Part shown: one piece after another, positions 28,288 through 38,115 of the stretch | Position numbering within the stretch: the first letter of the stretch is position 1 | Layout: each line of letters opens with the position of its first letter | NCBI RefSeq assembly: GCF_002920915.1 | Contig: NZ_PQVF01000001.1 | Location: 372,001-436,000, forward strand | DNA: 64,000 nt | Direction: 5' to 3' | From: Solitalea longa | GTDB lineage: Bacteria > Bacteroidota > Bacteroidia > Sphingobacteriales > Sphingobacteriaceae | Notes under the pieces: generated by a model | The model's input: the letters and a program-made list of their open reading frames with translations, nothing else | Databases searched by the model: none | Told to the model about the DNA's origin: nothing | Program-made: the position numbers and the translations under genes

Positions 28288-29442
28288 ATGCGAAAAATTT
28301 CTGCCGATTGGGTTTATACACTATCTGGGGCACCGCTTAAAAACGGCGTGATTGTAATTAACGATAAGAATGAAGTTGTCGATGTTTTACCTGGTAATGA
28401 GCCAAGTTTAGACGTTGAATTTTTCTCAGGAATAATTTGTCCCGGTTTTATTAATGCTCATTGTCACCTTGAATTATCGCATTTAAGAAATAAACTTCCT
28501 CAAAGAACCGGATTGGTTGGTTTTATTCAAAATGTGCAACAGTTTAGGGAGGCTAAAGAAGAGGAGATCTTAAAAGCAATTGAAGCGGCAGAAGATGAAA
28601 TGATTCAAAACGGAATCGTGGGAGTTGGAGATATCTCTAATTCGTCCTATACGTTTGATCAAAAAAGAAAACAGCGCGTAAACTATCATACTTTTATAGA
28701 GGTTTTCGGTTTTAACCCGGCCAATGCTGAATCAATTTACAATAGGGCCGAAGAGTTGTTGGCCCAGGCTCCTCAAATAGCTTCCATTACACCTCATGCT
28801 CCTTATTCTGTTTCGGAAAAGCTTTTTGAGTTAATTGATAACACACAATTGCTTTCCATTCACAACCAAGAATCAAAGGAAGAGAATGCCTTTTATATCA
28901 ATAAAACAGGCGATTTTCTAAAACTTTATCAGGGATTCAACTTAGACATATCTTTTTTTAATCCGAGTGGAAACAACTCACTAACAACCTATTTCAATTG
29001 GATGGGAAATGGTCGAAAGCTGTTGGTGCATAATACTTTTACTGCTGAAGACGACGTTGATTACGTTGAAGCTATGGGTGAAAACTTCTGGTGCTTGTGT
29101 CCAAATGCTAATTTGTATATCGAAAATGGTCTTCCTGATATTTCCATGTTTGTTAAAAAAGAATTGAAATTAGTATTAGGGACCGATAGTTTGGCATCAA
29201 ATACACAATTGTCAATTTTAGAAGAAATGAAAACAATTTCGCGTCATTTTTCTTCGATTGATTTAGAACTTATGCTTATCTGGACATGTAAAAATGGTGC
29301 AGAATTATTTGGCTGGGATCAATTGGGGACTATAGAAAAGGGGAAAATTCCGGGCTTAAACCTTATCAAGAATTATACGTATGATGCTAAAACGGGAAAA
29401 TTATTGTTAACCGGTCAATCAACAGTTAGTAAGATTTGTTAA
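28288..29442 (+). CDS. Metal-dependent amidohydrolase, deaminase type
   Basis: The 384-residue protein starts at ATG 28288; an in-frame GTG at 28264 lies upstream of the promoter box. It has the amidohydrolase metal sites: NAHCHLELSH (HxH), HAPYSVS, SIHNQES, VHNTF and GTDSLASNT. Such enzymes deaminate nucleosides or purines (chlorohydrolase/guanine-deaminase and aminofutalosine-deaminase groups) or hydrolyse cyclic amides. The CPNANLYIENGLPDI segment is usual for the deaminase branch. The exact substrate is not clear. Confidence 0.8.
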   Translation: MRKISADWVYTLSGAPLKNGVIVINDKNEVVDVLPGNEPSLDVEFFSGIICPGFINAHCHLELSHLRNKLPQRTGLVGFIQNVQQFREAKEEEILKAIEAAEDEMIQNGIVGVGDISNSSYTFDQKRKQRVNYHTFIEVFGFNPANAESIYNRAEELLAQAPQIASITPHAPYSVSEKLFELIDNTQLLSIHNQESKEENAFYINKTGDFLKLYQGFNLDISFFNPSGNNSLTTYFNWMGNGRKLLVHNTFTAEDDVDYVEAMGENFWCLCPNANLYIENGLPDISMFVKKELKLVLGTDSLASNTQLSILEEMKTISRHFSSIDLELMLIWTCKNGAELFGWDQLGTIEKGKIPGLNLIKNYTYDAKTGKLLLTGQSTVSKIC

Positions 29443-29481
29443 GGGTATAAGGGATCAATTTAAAAATCTAAATAAATATAA

Positions 29482-29997
29482 ATGCAACAGCAGCTTTTGT
29501 TGGTTGATGAGAATGATACTATTATCGGCTACGGTGATAAACTTTCGGTGCACGAAAAAGGGTTGCTTCACCGCGCATTTTCAATTTTTGTTTTTAATAT
29601 GAAGCGTGAACTTCTGCTTCAAAAAAGAGCAGAAGCTAAGTACCATTCGGGCGGATTGTGGACAAATACCTGTTGCAGTCACCCTTTAAAAGGAGAAGAT
29701 CTGGAGCTAACACTTCATAGAAAGCTTAAGGAAGAAATGGGTTTTGATTGCGCAGTTTCATTTAAATATAAGTTTATCTACAAGGCTGCGTTTGATAATG
29801 GCTTAACGGAGCACGAGCTTGATTATGTTTATGTGGGAGAGTATGATGGCTTGGTAGAACCAAATCCTGAAGAGGCAGAAGATTTTAAATGGATATCACT
29901 TGAAGAGTTGGTTCTCGATGTCAATTTAAATCCTCGAAATTATACCGAATGGTTTAAAGAAATTGTTCCAAATCTTTCAACGCTTATAAATTGTTAA
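29482..29997 (+). CDS. idi: Isopentenyl-diphosphate delta-isomerase, type 1
   Basis: The 171-residue Nudix-fold protein has the type 1 motifs: LLLQKRAEAKYHSGG, the catalytic cysteine in TNTCCSHP, ELTLHRKLKEEMGF, and EHELDYVYVG with the catalytic glutamate. It interconverts isopentenyl and dimethylallyl diphosphate downstream of the MEP pathway begun by dxs. Its last codons overlap the acylphosphatase frame's upstream part; the two are likely co-transcribed. Confidence 0.95.
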   Translation: MQQQLLLVDENDTIIGYGDKLSVHEKGLLHRAFSIFVFNMKRELLLQKRAEAKYHSGGLWTNTCCSHPLKGEDLELTLHRKLKEEMGFDCAVSFKYKFIYKAAFDNGLTEHELDYVYVGEYDGLVEPNPEEAEDFKWISLEELVLDVNLNPRNYTEWFKEIVPNLSTLINC

Positions 29998-30005
29998 GGC
30001 GAATC

Positions 30006-30293
30006 ATGAAACATCTTAGTATTACAGTTAAAGGTAAAGTTCAGGGCGTTTATTTTAGAGCCAGTGCAAAGGATGTAGCTGTTAGTTTGGGATTAAAAGG
30101 ATTTGTAGAAAATCAAAAAGATGGTTCTGTTTATATAGAGGCTGAAGGTTTAACCGAAAAATTATATCAATTGGTTGAATGGTGCAAAAAAGGACCAGCA
30201 AGAGCCATTGTTGACAAAGTGCATATTTTAGAAGGGGAACTTAAAGATTTTAAAACTTTCGAAGTTCGAAAAAAGACTATTTTTGGCTTCTAA
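30006..30293 (+). CDS. Acylphosphatase
   Basis: The 95-residue protein begins MKHLSITVKGKVQGVYFRAS, which holds the phosphate-binding V-Q-G-V-x-(Y/F)-R motif, followed by GLKGFVENQKDGSVYIEAEG with the catalytic Asn. It hydrolyses acyl-phosphates such as acetyl-phosphate or 1,3-bisphosphoglycerate. ATG 30006 is chosen, 8 bases past the idi stop. Confidence 0.93.
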   Translation: MKHLSITVKGKVQGVYFRASAKDVAVSLGLKGFVENQKDGSVYIEAEGLTEKLYQLVEWCKKGPARAIVDKVHILEGELKDFKTFEVRKKTIFGF

Positions 30294-30308
30294 AATTTAA
30301 GAGCAGCT

Positions 30309-31766
30309 TTGTCAGTTTTAAAAAAATTCGTTGGCCAAACGGCAATTTACGGCTTAAGCAATATTGCTACCCGTATTCTAAACTTCTTTTTAACTCCTAT
30401 ATATACCAAAATTTACTCGCAAGCTGTTTATGGTATTTTTACTACCCTGTATAGCTGGGCATCCATTGTTAATGCAATTCTGGCTTTTGGAATGGAAACC
30501 ACCTATTTCAGGTTTCTTGGAAAAGAAAAGGATAAAGAAAAGGTTTATTCCAATTCTTTTTGGGGAGTTACAGCTGTTGCAATTGCATTTTTAGTATTAG
30601 GGTTGTCATCTTCCCAATACATTGCGAATTGGCTGCAATCAGATAATACTTCAATTGATTATCTGCCTTTTGTTCGTTACTTTATTTGGATACTGGCAAT
30701 TGATGCAGTTTGTGTTATTCCTTTTGCAAAGCTACGTGCCGACGACAGAGCTACCCGATACGCCATGGTTAAAATTGTGAACATCGGAACTTTCATCGGA
30801 TTAAACCTGTTCTTTATTTTTGTGGTTCCTTTGATGATCAAGAAACAACTTCCCGGTTATCAGTTATTCATAAATGTTCAGCATAATTGGGTAGGATATG
30901 TTTTTCTGGCAAACCTTATTGCAAGCATAATCACCTTACTACTGCTGTTGCCTGAAATTTTAAAGGTGAAATTTCAATTTAGTACTGAGCTTTTATCTAC
31001 CATGTTGAGTTATAGTTGGCCTATTCTGGTTGCCAACCTGTCATTCATCATTAATGAAAATCTTGATAAAATTTTACTCGATCGTTATTTAGACCCTAAG
31101 GAAGTGGGTATTTATGGTGCCTGCTGTAAATTATCCATTTTCATGAATATTTTTATTCAGGCCTTCAGGTTGGGTGCCGAACCTTTCTTTTTTAGTCATG
31201 CTAAAAATGCCAATGCACCTAAAACTTATGCTACCATTATGCATTACTTCATTATCGTGGTTTGCATAATTAATGTAGGATTAATGGCCAATATTGATAT
31301 TCTTAAACATTTCATAGGTTCAAGTTTTTGGGTTGGACTTCCCGTGGTGCCGATTCTGCTCTTTGCCTATGTTTGTCTGGGTATTTATATGAACTTGTCC
31401 GTGTGGTATAAACTTTCAGATCAAACTAAATACGGATTATACATTTCGGCAGTTGGGGCATTTATAACTATCGCATTAAATATTCTGTTCATTCCAAAAT
31501 TCAGTTATATAGCCTCTGCCTGGACAAGTCTATTTGCCTATATGGCGATGATGATTTTGTCGTATGTATTAGGTCAGCGAAACTATCCTATTCCTTACCA
31601 GTTAAAAGAGGCACTGATTTACATGTCGCTGTCGGCAGTTGCGGTAATTGTTTTGCAACTTGGATTTCATAACAACATTTTTATAGGAAACCTGTTTGTT
31701 ATCTTGTTCCTGGGTTTTGTATTTATGAAAGAGAAGGATAATTTTAAAAAACTTATTAAAGCTTAA
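30309..31766 (+). CDS. MOP-superfamily polysaccharide flippase-like protein
   Basis: The 485-residue membrane protein has about 12-14 helices and the Wzx-like opening FVGQTAIYGLSNIATRILNFFLTPIYTKIYSQAVYGIF. It uses a TTG start 15 bases after the acylphosphatase. It is a second flippase-like gene outside the exopolysaccharide locus, next to dut and the TPR/DUF4292/EnvC genes. That setting hints at a general envelope lipid-linked cargo rather than the locus-specific polymer, but the cargo is unknown. Confidence 0.83.
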   Translation: MSVLKKFVGQTAIYGLSNIATRILNFFLTPIYTKIYSQAVYGIFTTLYSWASIVNAILAFGMETTYFRFLGKEKDKEKVYSNSFWGVTAVAIAFLVLGLSSSQYIANWLQSDNTSIDYLPFVRYFIWILAIDAVCVIPFAKLRADDRATRYAMVKIVNIGTFIGLNLFFIFVVPLMIKKQLPGYQLFINVQHNWVGYVFLANLIASIITLLLLLPEILKVKFQFSTELLSTMLSYSWPILVANLSFIINENLDKILLDRYLDPKEVGIYGACCKLSIFMNIFIQAFRLGAEPFFFSHAKNANAPKTYATIMHYFIIVVCIINVGLMANIDILKHFIGSSFWVGLPVVPILLFAYVCLGIYMNLSVWYKLSDQTKYGLYISAVGAFITIALNILFIPKFSYIASAWTSLFAYMAMMILSYVLGQRNYPIPYQLKEALIYMSLSAVAVIVLQLGFHNNIFIGNLFVILFLGFVFMKEKDNFKKLIKA

Positions 31767-31781
31767 AAGGAGATAAAGAAC

Positions 31782-32216
31782 GTGCAAATAAAACTTATCA
31801 ATCAATCTAATAATCCAACACCGGTTTACGAAACTGTCGCTTCAGCAGGAATGGATCTTCGCGCTTTTGTTGAGGACCAAATAATTATCAAACCTTTTGA
31901 GCGTAAGTTAATTCCAACCGGATTATTTATGGAATTGCCGGTTGGTTTTGAGGCCCAAATTCGTCCTCGCAGTGGTTTGGCATTAAAGCACGGCATCACT
32001 GTCTTAAATTCACCCGGTACTATTGACGCAGATTACCGTGGAGAAGTTAAAGTTTTATTAATAAATTTATCAGATACAAACTTTGAGGTGAATAGTGGAG
32101 ACCGTATTGCTCAAATGATTGTTGCAAGACATGAGCAGGCAGAATGGCTTGAGGTTGAAGTTCTTTCAACTACCGAGCGTGGAGCAGGAGGTTACGGACA
32201 TACCGGTCTTCAATAA
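31782..32216 (+). CDS. dut: dUTP diphosphatase
   Basis: The 144-residue protein has all five dUTPase motifs: [43 protein letters not shown] and the C-terminal [10 protein letters not shown]. It cleaves dUTP to dUMP and keeps uracil out of DNA. It starts with GTG, 15 bases after the flippase-like gene. Confidence 0.96.
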   Translation: MQIKLINQSNNPTPVYETVASAGMDLRAFVEDQIIIKPFERKLIPTGLFMELPVGFEAQIRPRSGLALKHGITVLNSPGTIDADYRGEVKVLLINLSDTNFEVNSGDRIAQMIVARHEQAEWLEVEVLSTTERGAGGYGHTGLQ

Positions 32217-32261
32217 ATTTGGGGCGGTGCAATAGTCTGATTCATATTACGTTATTGCTAA

Positions 32262-34016
32262 ATGATGGGTTTTGAGAAGAAAGTTATTCTATCTGTAATA
32301 ACTTTAACAGCAGCTATTCAGGTTTCTTATGGTCAGGCGGCCAGAAAGGAATCAGTGCGTCCTAATGCACCATCATCCGGTAAAGTGCTTACATCTTCTG
32401 ACAGCGCAAGGGTAAAATATTATTACCTAAGTGGTTTGCGTGAAAAAACACTTGGGGAAACCAATAACGCCATCCGAAATTTTCTACTTTGCTTAGATAT
32501 TGATAATACTAACGAAGCTGCTTATTATGAATTGGCGCTTGCTTATCAGGCACTCGAACAAAATGAATCTGCTTTAATTGCTATCAACAAAGCTATTCAA
32601 TATAATAAGGAACAGGTTTGGTATTACCAGCTTAAGGCCAGTTTACAACAACAGCTGGATATGTTCAGCAAGGCTGCTGACACCTATTCAGTATTGATCG
32701 GCCTTAAACCTCAGTCGGAAGAATTTTATTACAGTCAGGCTAATGCCTTAATATTTGCCGATCGGATTGACGAAGCTTTAGTCTTATATACTAAAATTGA
32801 AAGACGTTTTGGTTATAGTGATGACCTGATTTTGCAACGTCAACGGGTTTATTTGAAAAAGGGTGATTTGCAAAGCGCTGTTAGGGAAATGGAGGGTTTG
32901 ATAAAACGCTATCCTGATGAAGTTCGGTATTACCTGATGGCGGCAGAGTTATATGAATCGAATAATTTTTATGACAAGGCGCTGGAAAAATACCAACAGG
33001 CAATGCGAATAGCCCCAGATAATGGCTATTTACATTTAGCGCTGGCTGATTATTATAAAATTAAGGGAAATAAAACTGCGGTTTTTGATGCTGTAAAGAA
33101 GGCTTTCATCTCTGATGAGGTGGATGTGGATTCAAAGATCAGAATACTTTACAATAACTACACTGATAATAACCAGCAAGCAGTAAAAGGCGAGGCATTA
33201 GTCCTTTCAGCCTTATTGATCGATAAATATCCCTACAATGCGCAGGTATATGCTATTCGCGCTGATTTTATGATGATACAGGATAAGAAGAAAGAAGCCT
33301 GTGAACTGTATAAAAAATCATTAGCGAACGATAAAAGCAATTACACTGTATGGGAACAGTTGGCAAGGGTACAACTTAGTTTGAATAATTTTAGTGAAGT
33401 AGAGAAAACCACTGTTGCCGCCATAGGATATTTTCCTGATAAGGTGTTGTTGTATCTTTTTGCTGGCATTGCAAAATCGCAAACGGGCAATAATCAAGAC
33501 GCAATAGTTTTATATAATAAGGGGCTTTTGTTGTCAAAAGATAATAAAGAATTATCGGCCCAGTTTTATGCTAATATTGGCGATGCTTATCATGCCATGG
33601 GCAATTACCCTGAATCGGATAAAGCATATGAGAATTCAGTATTGCTTGATTTTAATAATCCGCTTGTATTGAATAATTACGCATATTACTTAAGTTTGCG
33701 GGGCAAAGACCTTCAGAAGGCGGAACGGATGGCGCGTCGGGCAATTCAACTTGAACCTAATAATACATCATATGAAGATACTTACGGTTGGGTATTGTAT
33801 CGTTTAGAACGTTATCAGGAAGCAAAAGTGTGGATCGAAAAGGCTTTAAGTAATAATGTTGCTAAAAGCGCCACGCTAGTTGAGCATTATGGAGACATTA
33901 TGTTTAAGTTGGGTAATAAAGACGAGGCTTTGTCATATTGGAAAAAAGCAAAAGAATACGGTAGTAAATCAGAGTTGTTAGAAAGAAAAATAAATGATCA
34001 AGCCTTACACGAATAA
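32262..34016 (+). CDS. Tetratricopeptide-repeat protein, secreted
   Basis: The 584-residue protein has a signal peptide (VILSVITLTAAIQVSYGQ) followed by about 12 TPR units across the whole length (for example DNTNEAAYYELALAYQALEQ, DNGYLHLALADYYKIKG, NNTSYEDTYGWVLYRLERY). TPR proteins hold complexes together. Its end overlaps the DUF4292 gene by 23 bases, and the EnvC-like gene follows, so the three should form one envelope-related operon. No enzyme domain is visible. Confidence 0.87.
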   Translation: MMGFEKKVILSVITLTAAIQVSYGQAARKESVRPNAPSSGKVLTSSDSARVKYYYLSGLREKTLGETNNAIRNFLLCLDIDNTNEAAYYELALAYQALEQNESALIAINKAIQYNKEQVWYYQLKASLQQQLDMFSKAADTYSVLIGLKPQSEEFYYSQANALIFADRIDEALVLYTKIERRFGYSDDLILQRQRVYLKKGDLQSAVREMEGLIKRYPDEVRYYLMAAELYESNNFYDKALEKYQQAMRIAPDNGYLHLALADYYKIKGNKTAVFDAVKKAFISDEVDVDSKIRILYNNYTDNNQQAVKGEALVLSALLIDKYPYNAQVYAIRADFMMIQDKKKEACELYKKSLANDKSNYTVWEQLARVQLSLNNFSEVEKTTVAAIGYFPDKVLLYLFAGIAKSQTGNNQDAIVLYNKGLLLSKDNKELSAQFYANIGDAYHAMGNYPESDKAYENSVLLDFNNPLVLNNYAYYLSLRGKDLQKAERMARRAIQLEPNNTSYEDTYGWVLYRLERYQEAKVWIEKALSNNVAKSATLVEHYGDIMFKLGNKDEALSYWKKAKEYGSKSELLERKINDQALHE

Positions 34017-34785
34017 GTTCATTCTCATATTACTTGTTTTGGGGTTATTTACCTCTGCCTGCAGGCCAAAAAAGGCAATTGTTGAAACAGGCCCCTTAAA
34101 TAAAAAAGAGCTTACCGAGCTTGAAAAAGCAAAAATTAGATTCGAAAAACAATCGGATAGCGCTGAGCTTGCGTTTGACTATTTCAGTGGAAAGGCTAAA
34201 GCGGTTATTTCTACAGATGGACGTGATGATAACGCCACGATAAATCTTCGCATAAAAAAAGATGAAATTATTTGGGCATCCGTTTCTGCTTTTGGCTTTG
34301 AAGCTGCCCGGGCTTTTATTACCCCTGATAGTGTTAAAGTGTTAGTGCGTTTGGGTAAAAACTCTTATATCAATAAAGGTTTTGACTATATTCAGCAGCT
34401 GACCAATAAAAAAGTTGATTTTAAAACTCTTCAGGCAATTTTGGTGGGTAATAAGGTGCGAAATTTTTCGAGTTCAAAAGATGATTTTAAAATTGAGGAT
34501 TTATTTTACATCATCACTGGAGAACAAGAAGGCTTGAAGTATAAATTCAACTATAATAATCAGTTTAAAACAGATAATTTTTCTATAGATAACAGCTCTC
34601 CTGATCAACATCTGATTGTTTCTTACGGCAACTATTCAACTTATAATTCCAATTTGGTGCCGCTGGAATTATCTATATCTTCGCAAACGGGTGATAAGAA
34701 ACTGGGCGTTTACCTGCGGTATAACAAAATTACAGTAAACGAGCCATTAGAATTCCCATTTTCAGTACCTAAACGATTTAATTAA
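33994..34785 (+). CDS. DUF4292 lipoprotein
   Basis: The 263-residue protein has a lipoprotein signal (ILILLVLGLFTSAC, lipidated cysteine at 23) and then a LolA/LolB-like beta-rich body (FDYFSGKAKAVIS...ASVSAFGFEAARAFITPDSVKV). This fits the Bacteroidota DUF4292 family. The LolA/B-like fold suggests that it binds lipids or lipoproteins at the outer membrane; the function is not established. It overlaps the TPR gene by 23 bases. Confidence 0.82.
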   Translation: MIKPYTNKFILILLVLGLFTSACRPKKAIVETGPLNKKELTELEKAKIRFEKQSDSAELAFDYFSGKAKAVISTDGRDDNATINLRIKKDEIIWASVSAFGFEAARAFITPDSVKVLVRLGKNSYINKGFDYIQQLTNKKVDFKTLQAILVGNKVRNFSSSKDDFKIEDLFYIITGEQEGLKYKFNYNNQFKTDNFSIDNSSPDQHLIVSYGNYSTYNSNLVPLELSISSQTGDKKLGVYLRYNKITVNEPLEFPFSVPKRFN

Positions 34786-34794
34786 GTTGTTATA

Positions 34795-36090
34795 ATGAAG
34801 TTGCTTCTTAATAAAAAAGATTTTTATTGCGCATTTGTATGCCTCATTCTATTAGGTATAAGTTCCATTGCTTTTGGCCAGTCTCGTGATGAATTGGAAA
34901 AGAAGAAAAAGCAACTGAATCAGGATATTGAATATACCAATAAAATTCTGAAGCAAACTCAAGAGAAAAAGGCAGTTTCGCTTAAAGGCTTACGGGTGCT
35001 TAATAGCCAAATTCAAACGCGTGAAAAGGTAATTACTAATATTAATACCCAAATAAAAGTTATCTCTACTCAAATTGTTGAGAAGAATAGAAACATATCC
35101 TCATTGCAGCAACAGCTCGAACTTTTAAAGAAGGAATATTCGAGTATGGTATTGTTTGCCTTCCGTAATCAAAGTGCCTACAATAAATTGATGTTTATTT
35201 TTGCCGCAAATGATTTCAACCAAGCTTATAAGCGGATGAAGTATTTGCAGCAATTTGGTACATACCGTCGTAAACAGGCCGAATACATTGAACGCACCAA
35301 ACGTGCCTTAAATGTTAAGGTAATGGAGCTCAATACCGATAAAAAAGATAAAAACAGTCTTTTGGGCGAAGAACAGAAAGAAAAGACCACGCTTACAAAA
35401 GAAAAGCAAAAGCAAACGCAGGTTGTAGGTCAGTTGCAAAGCCGCGAGAAAGTCTTGCGCCAGGAGATCGCCAAAAAACAACGGGAAGCACAAAAACTAA
35501 ACAAAGCAATACAGGATATTATTCGTCGCGAAATTGAAGAAGCGCGCAAAAGAGCAGAAGAGGAAGCTCGTCGTAAAGCGGAAGCAGAAGCAAAGGCAAA
35601 GGGAACAACGGCTCCTACTACTACCCCTAAAACATCTTCTGGTTCTTCTGTACTTTCATCAACTCCAGAAGGCGCTAAATTAACAGCTGATTTTGAAAGT
35701 AATCGCGGGCGTTTACCTTGGCCGGTAGAGAAAGGTATTATTGTGGAACGCTTTGGTGTTCATCCGCACCCTGTATTAGAGAAAGTGGAGATCAATAATG
35801 ACGGTGTTGATATCAAAACCAACTCAGGGGCTTCGGTAAGAGCTGTATTTGGAGGCAAGGTGGTTGCCGTAACAGCAATGTTTGGAGAATATGCAATATT
35901 GATCAGTCATGGTGAATACTTTACCGTTTATTCAAATTTGCGATCCGTTTCAGTTTCAAAAGGACAGATGATAGGTGTTAAACAAGCCATTGGAACAGTT
36001 TCTACTGATGCGGAAGGAAACTCTGAATTGAATTTCCAGGTAAGGAAAGGAGCCACGGCACTTAATCCGGAGTATTGGTTGGCTAATTAG
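34795..36090 (+). CDS. EnvC-like murein hydrolase activator (degenerate M23 domain)
   Basis: The 431-residue protein has a signal peptide, a long coiled coil (about 24-265; rich in K, E, Q), a Thr/Ser-rich linker, and a C-terminal LytM/M23 domain (about 305-430). The metal-binding residues are mostly lost: the HxxxD histidine is replaced by N335 with D339 kept, YAHL is YSNL, and HLHFEI is ELNFQV. EnvC of E. coli is also inactive and activates amidases at the division site. It probably regulates cell-wall cutting in daughter-cell separation. Confidence 0.88.
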   Translation: MKLLLNKKDFYCAFVCLILLGISSIAFGQSRDELEKKKKQLNQDIEYTNKILKQTQEKKAVSLKGLRVLNSQIQTREKVITNINTQIKVISTQIVEKNRNISSLQQQLELLKKEYSSMVLFAFRNQSAYNKLMFIFAANDFNQAYKRMKYLQQFGTYRRKQAEYIERTKRALNVKVMELNTDKKDKNSLLGEEQKEKTTLTKEKQKQTQVVGQLQSREKVLRQEIAKKQREAQKLNKAIQDIIRREIEEARKRAEEEARRKAEAEAKAKGTTAPTTTPKTSSGSSVLSSTPEGAKLTADFESNRGRLPWPVEKGIIVERFGVHPHPVLEKVEINNDGVDIKTNSGASVRAVFGGKVVAVTAMFGEYAILISHGEYFTVYSNLRSVSVSKGQMIGVKQAIGTVSTDAEGNSELNFQVRKGATALNPEYWLAN

Positions 36091-36183
36091 GTTTGGAAGT
36101 TAAATTCATTTAATCTTCATAATGCCGCACTACGTTTGTTTGGTAGAAATGTCTAAAAATAAGGACGTAAAAAATAATTATCG

Positions 36184-36191
36184 TATATTTG
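36184..36191 (+). promoter_or_regulatory. -7 box before tatA
   Basis: TATATTTG matches TAnnTTTG and lies 16 bases before the tatA ATG. No clear -33 element. Confidence 0.45.
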
Positions 36192-36207
36192 CCAAAAAAT
36201 TAAAGAG

Positions 36208-36426
36208 ATGTTAAATCACAGTTTGTTGTTTTTAAACTTAGGTACGGGAGAGCTTATTCTTATCATGTTTGCTATCTTATTGTTATTTGGTGGCAAAAAA
36301 CTACCTGAATTGGCTCGTGGCTTAGGTAAAGGGATTCGTGAGTTTAAAGATGCCTCTAGCGGTATTAAACAGGAGATTGAGGACAGTATGAATAATCCTG
36401 AGCCTTCAAAAAAAGAACAACAATAG
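36208..36426 (+). CDS. tatA: Twin-arginine translocase subunit TatA/E
   Basis: The 72-residue protein has a single membrane helix (LGTGELILIMFAILLLFGGKKLPELARGLG), the FGGKKLPE hinge and an amphipathic helix GKGIREFKD, all typical of TatA. It forms the pore for folded proteins with twin-arginine signals. TatC is not in the window. Confidence 0.94.
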   Translation: MLNHSLLFLNLGTGELILIMFAILLLFGGKKLPELARGLGKGIREFKDASSGIKQEIEDSMNNPEPSKKEQQ

Positions 36427-36480
36427 TTTCTTCTTTTAAAACTTTATTTTTCCCAGTTTAAAGATCATATTTTTTAGACC

Positions 36481-37914
36481 TTGCAATCTTACGATTCTTT
36501 AGCAGCTGTTCAGGCAGCTATTTCTACTAGTAGTTTAACGCTTGAACAGCTTGTAAATAATTATCTCCACCGTATTAATGCTAATCAACATCTGAATGCA
36601 TTTGTTGAAGTATTTGTTGATGAAGCCATTCAAAAAGCACAGTTAATTGATAAAAAAATTAAGAATGGGACAGCCGGGAAACTTGCCGGAATGGTTATCG
36701 GTATAAAAGATAATATTTGCTATAAAAATCATAAGGTTTCTGCTTCTTCTAAGATCTTAGAAGGTTTCACTTCCATTTACTCTTCTACAGTTGTTGAGCG
36801 ATTATTGGCTGAAGATGCCATCATAATCGGTCGCTTGAATTGCGATGAGTTCGCAATGGGAGGTTCGAACGAGACTTCTTATTACGGCCCGGTTTTAAAT
36901 GCCGCTGATACTACAAAAGTGTCAGGTGGGTCATCAGGAGGTTCGGCTGTAGCTGTACAAGCCGATTTATGTCTTGCAGCTCTTGGCACTGATACAGGAG
37001 GTTCGGTTCGCCAGCCCGCTGCTTTTTGCGGAGTTGTTGGTTTGAAACCTACTTATGGCCGTGTTTCCCGCCATGGAATAATTGCTTTTGCTTCTTCATT
37101 TGATCAGGTAGGCCCAATTACGAAGTCGATTGAAGACGCTGCCTTGTTATTGGAGGTAATTGCCGGTAAAGATGAATACGATGGAACGGCCACATCGATC
37201 CCTGTTCCAAACTATTCGAATGAGCTAAACTTTAACGGGAAAGCCCGTATTGCTTATTTAGACGAAACGTTGAATAGCGAAGGACTTGACCCTGAAATTA
37301 GAGCATTAATGCAGCAAAATATTGATTTGTTGCGTGCAGATGGTCATACTGTTGAAGAAGCCCATTTTCCTTTGTTAGACTATGTGGTTCCTACTTACTA
37401 TATTTTAACAACTGCAGAGGCTTCATCTAATCTTGCTCGTTACGACGGTGTGCACTATGGGTATCGTAGTCCTCAAGCAATAGATCTGGAATCTACTTAT
37501 AAAAAATCCCGCACCGAAGGTTTTGGTCTGGAGGTAAAACGCCGCATTATGCTTGGCACTTTTGTTTTAAGTGCAGGTTATTATGATGCGTATTATGCCA
37601 AAGCTCAAAGGGTTCGTCGCATGATCATGGATAATCTGAATGAAATTCTTTCTAAATACGATTTTATCCTCCTTCCAAATGCACCTACAACAGCCTGGAA
37701 TTTAGGTGAGAAGTTAAAAGATCCGGTAGTGATGTATCTTGAAGATATTTTCACTGTTCAGGCCTCACTTTCAGGATTACCTGCTATATCTGTTCCTGTT
37801 GGCCAGCATTCAAACAATTTGCCTATTGGCTTACAATTGATCGGAAAGAAATTCGATGAGGCTGGTTTACTTTCTTTTTCAAAAATCCTTTTAAATATTA
37901 ATAAAAAAGCTTAA
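36481..37914 (+). CDS. gatA: Aspartyl/glutamyl-tRNA amidotransferase subunit A
   Basis: The 477-residue amidase has the catalytic lysine in GMVIGIKDNI, the GGSSGGSAVAV serine loop, and GTDTGGSVRQPAAFCGVVGLKPTYGRVSR. GatA frees ammonia from glutamine for transamidation of Glu-tRNAGln or Asp-tRNAAsn. It starts with TTG, 54 bases after tatA. gatB and gatC are not nearby, as in many Bacteroidota. Confidence 0.95.
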   Translation: MQSYDSLAAVQAAISTSSLTLEQLVNNYLHRINANQHLNAFVEVFVDEAIQKAQLIDKKIKNGTAGKLAGMVIGIKDNICYKNHKVSASSKILEGFTSIYSSTVVERLLAEDAIIIGRLNCDEFAMGGSNETSYYGPVLNAADTTKVSGGSSGGSAVAVQADLCLAALGTDTGGSVRQPAAFCGVVGLKPTYGRVSRHGIIAFASSFDQVGPITKSIEDAALLLEVIAGKDEYDGTATSIPVPNYSNELNFNGKARIAYLDETLNSEGLDPEIRALMQQNIDLLRADGHTVEEAHFPLLDYVVPTYYILTTAEASSNLARYDGVHYGYRSPQAIDLESTYKKSRTEGFGLEVKRRIMLGTFVLSAGYYDAYYAKAQRVRRMIMDNLNEILSKYDFILLPNAPTTAWNLGEKLKDPVVMYLEDIFTVQASLSGLPAISVPVGQHSNNLPIGLQLIGKKFDEAGLLSFSKILLNINKKA

Positions 37915-38115
37915 CTTAAAATAGCTGATATTTAACAAGTTGAAGTTTATTGTTTGTTCGGGTGATTTTTTTATTCAAAGCAACGTAACAAACAGTTAAC
38001 ATTCATCGTTTTACAATTTGTTTTGTTCCTGAATATTTTGGTTTAGGAATAGTATTTAACTTAGTTCGTTTCTTGCCGTTGGCAATTGATGAAAATGAAA
38101 CAAATCAGATAACAG

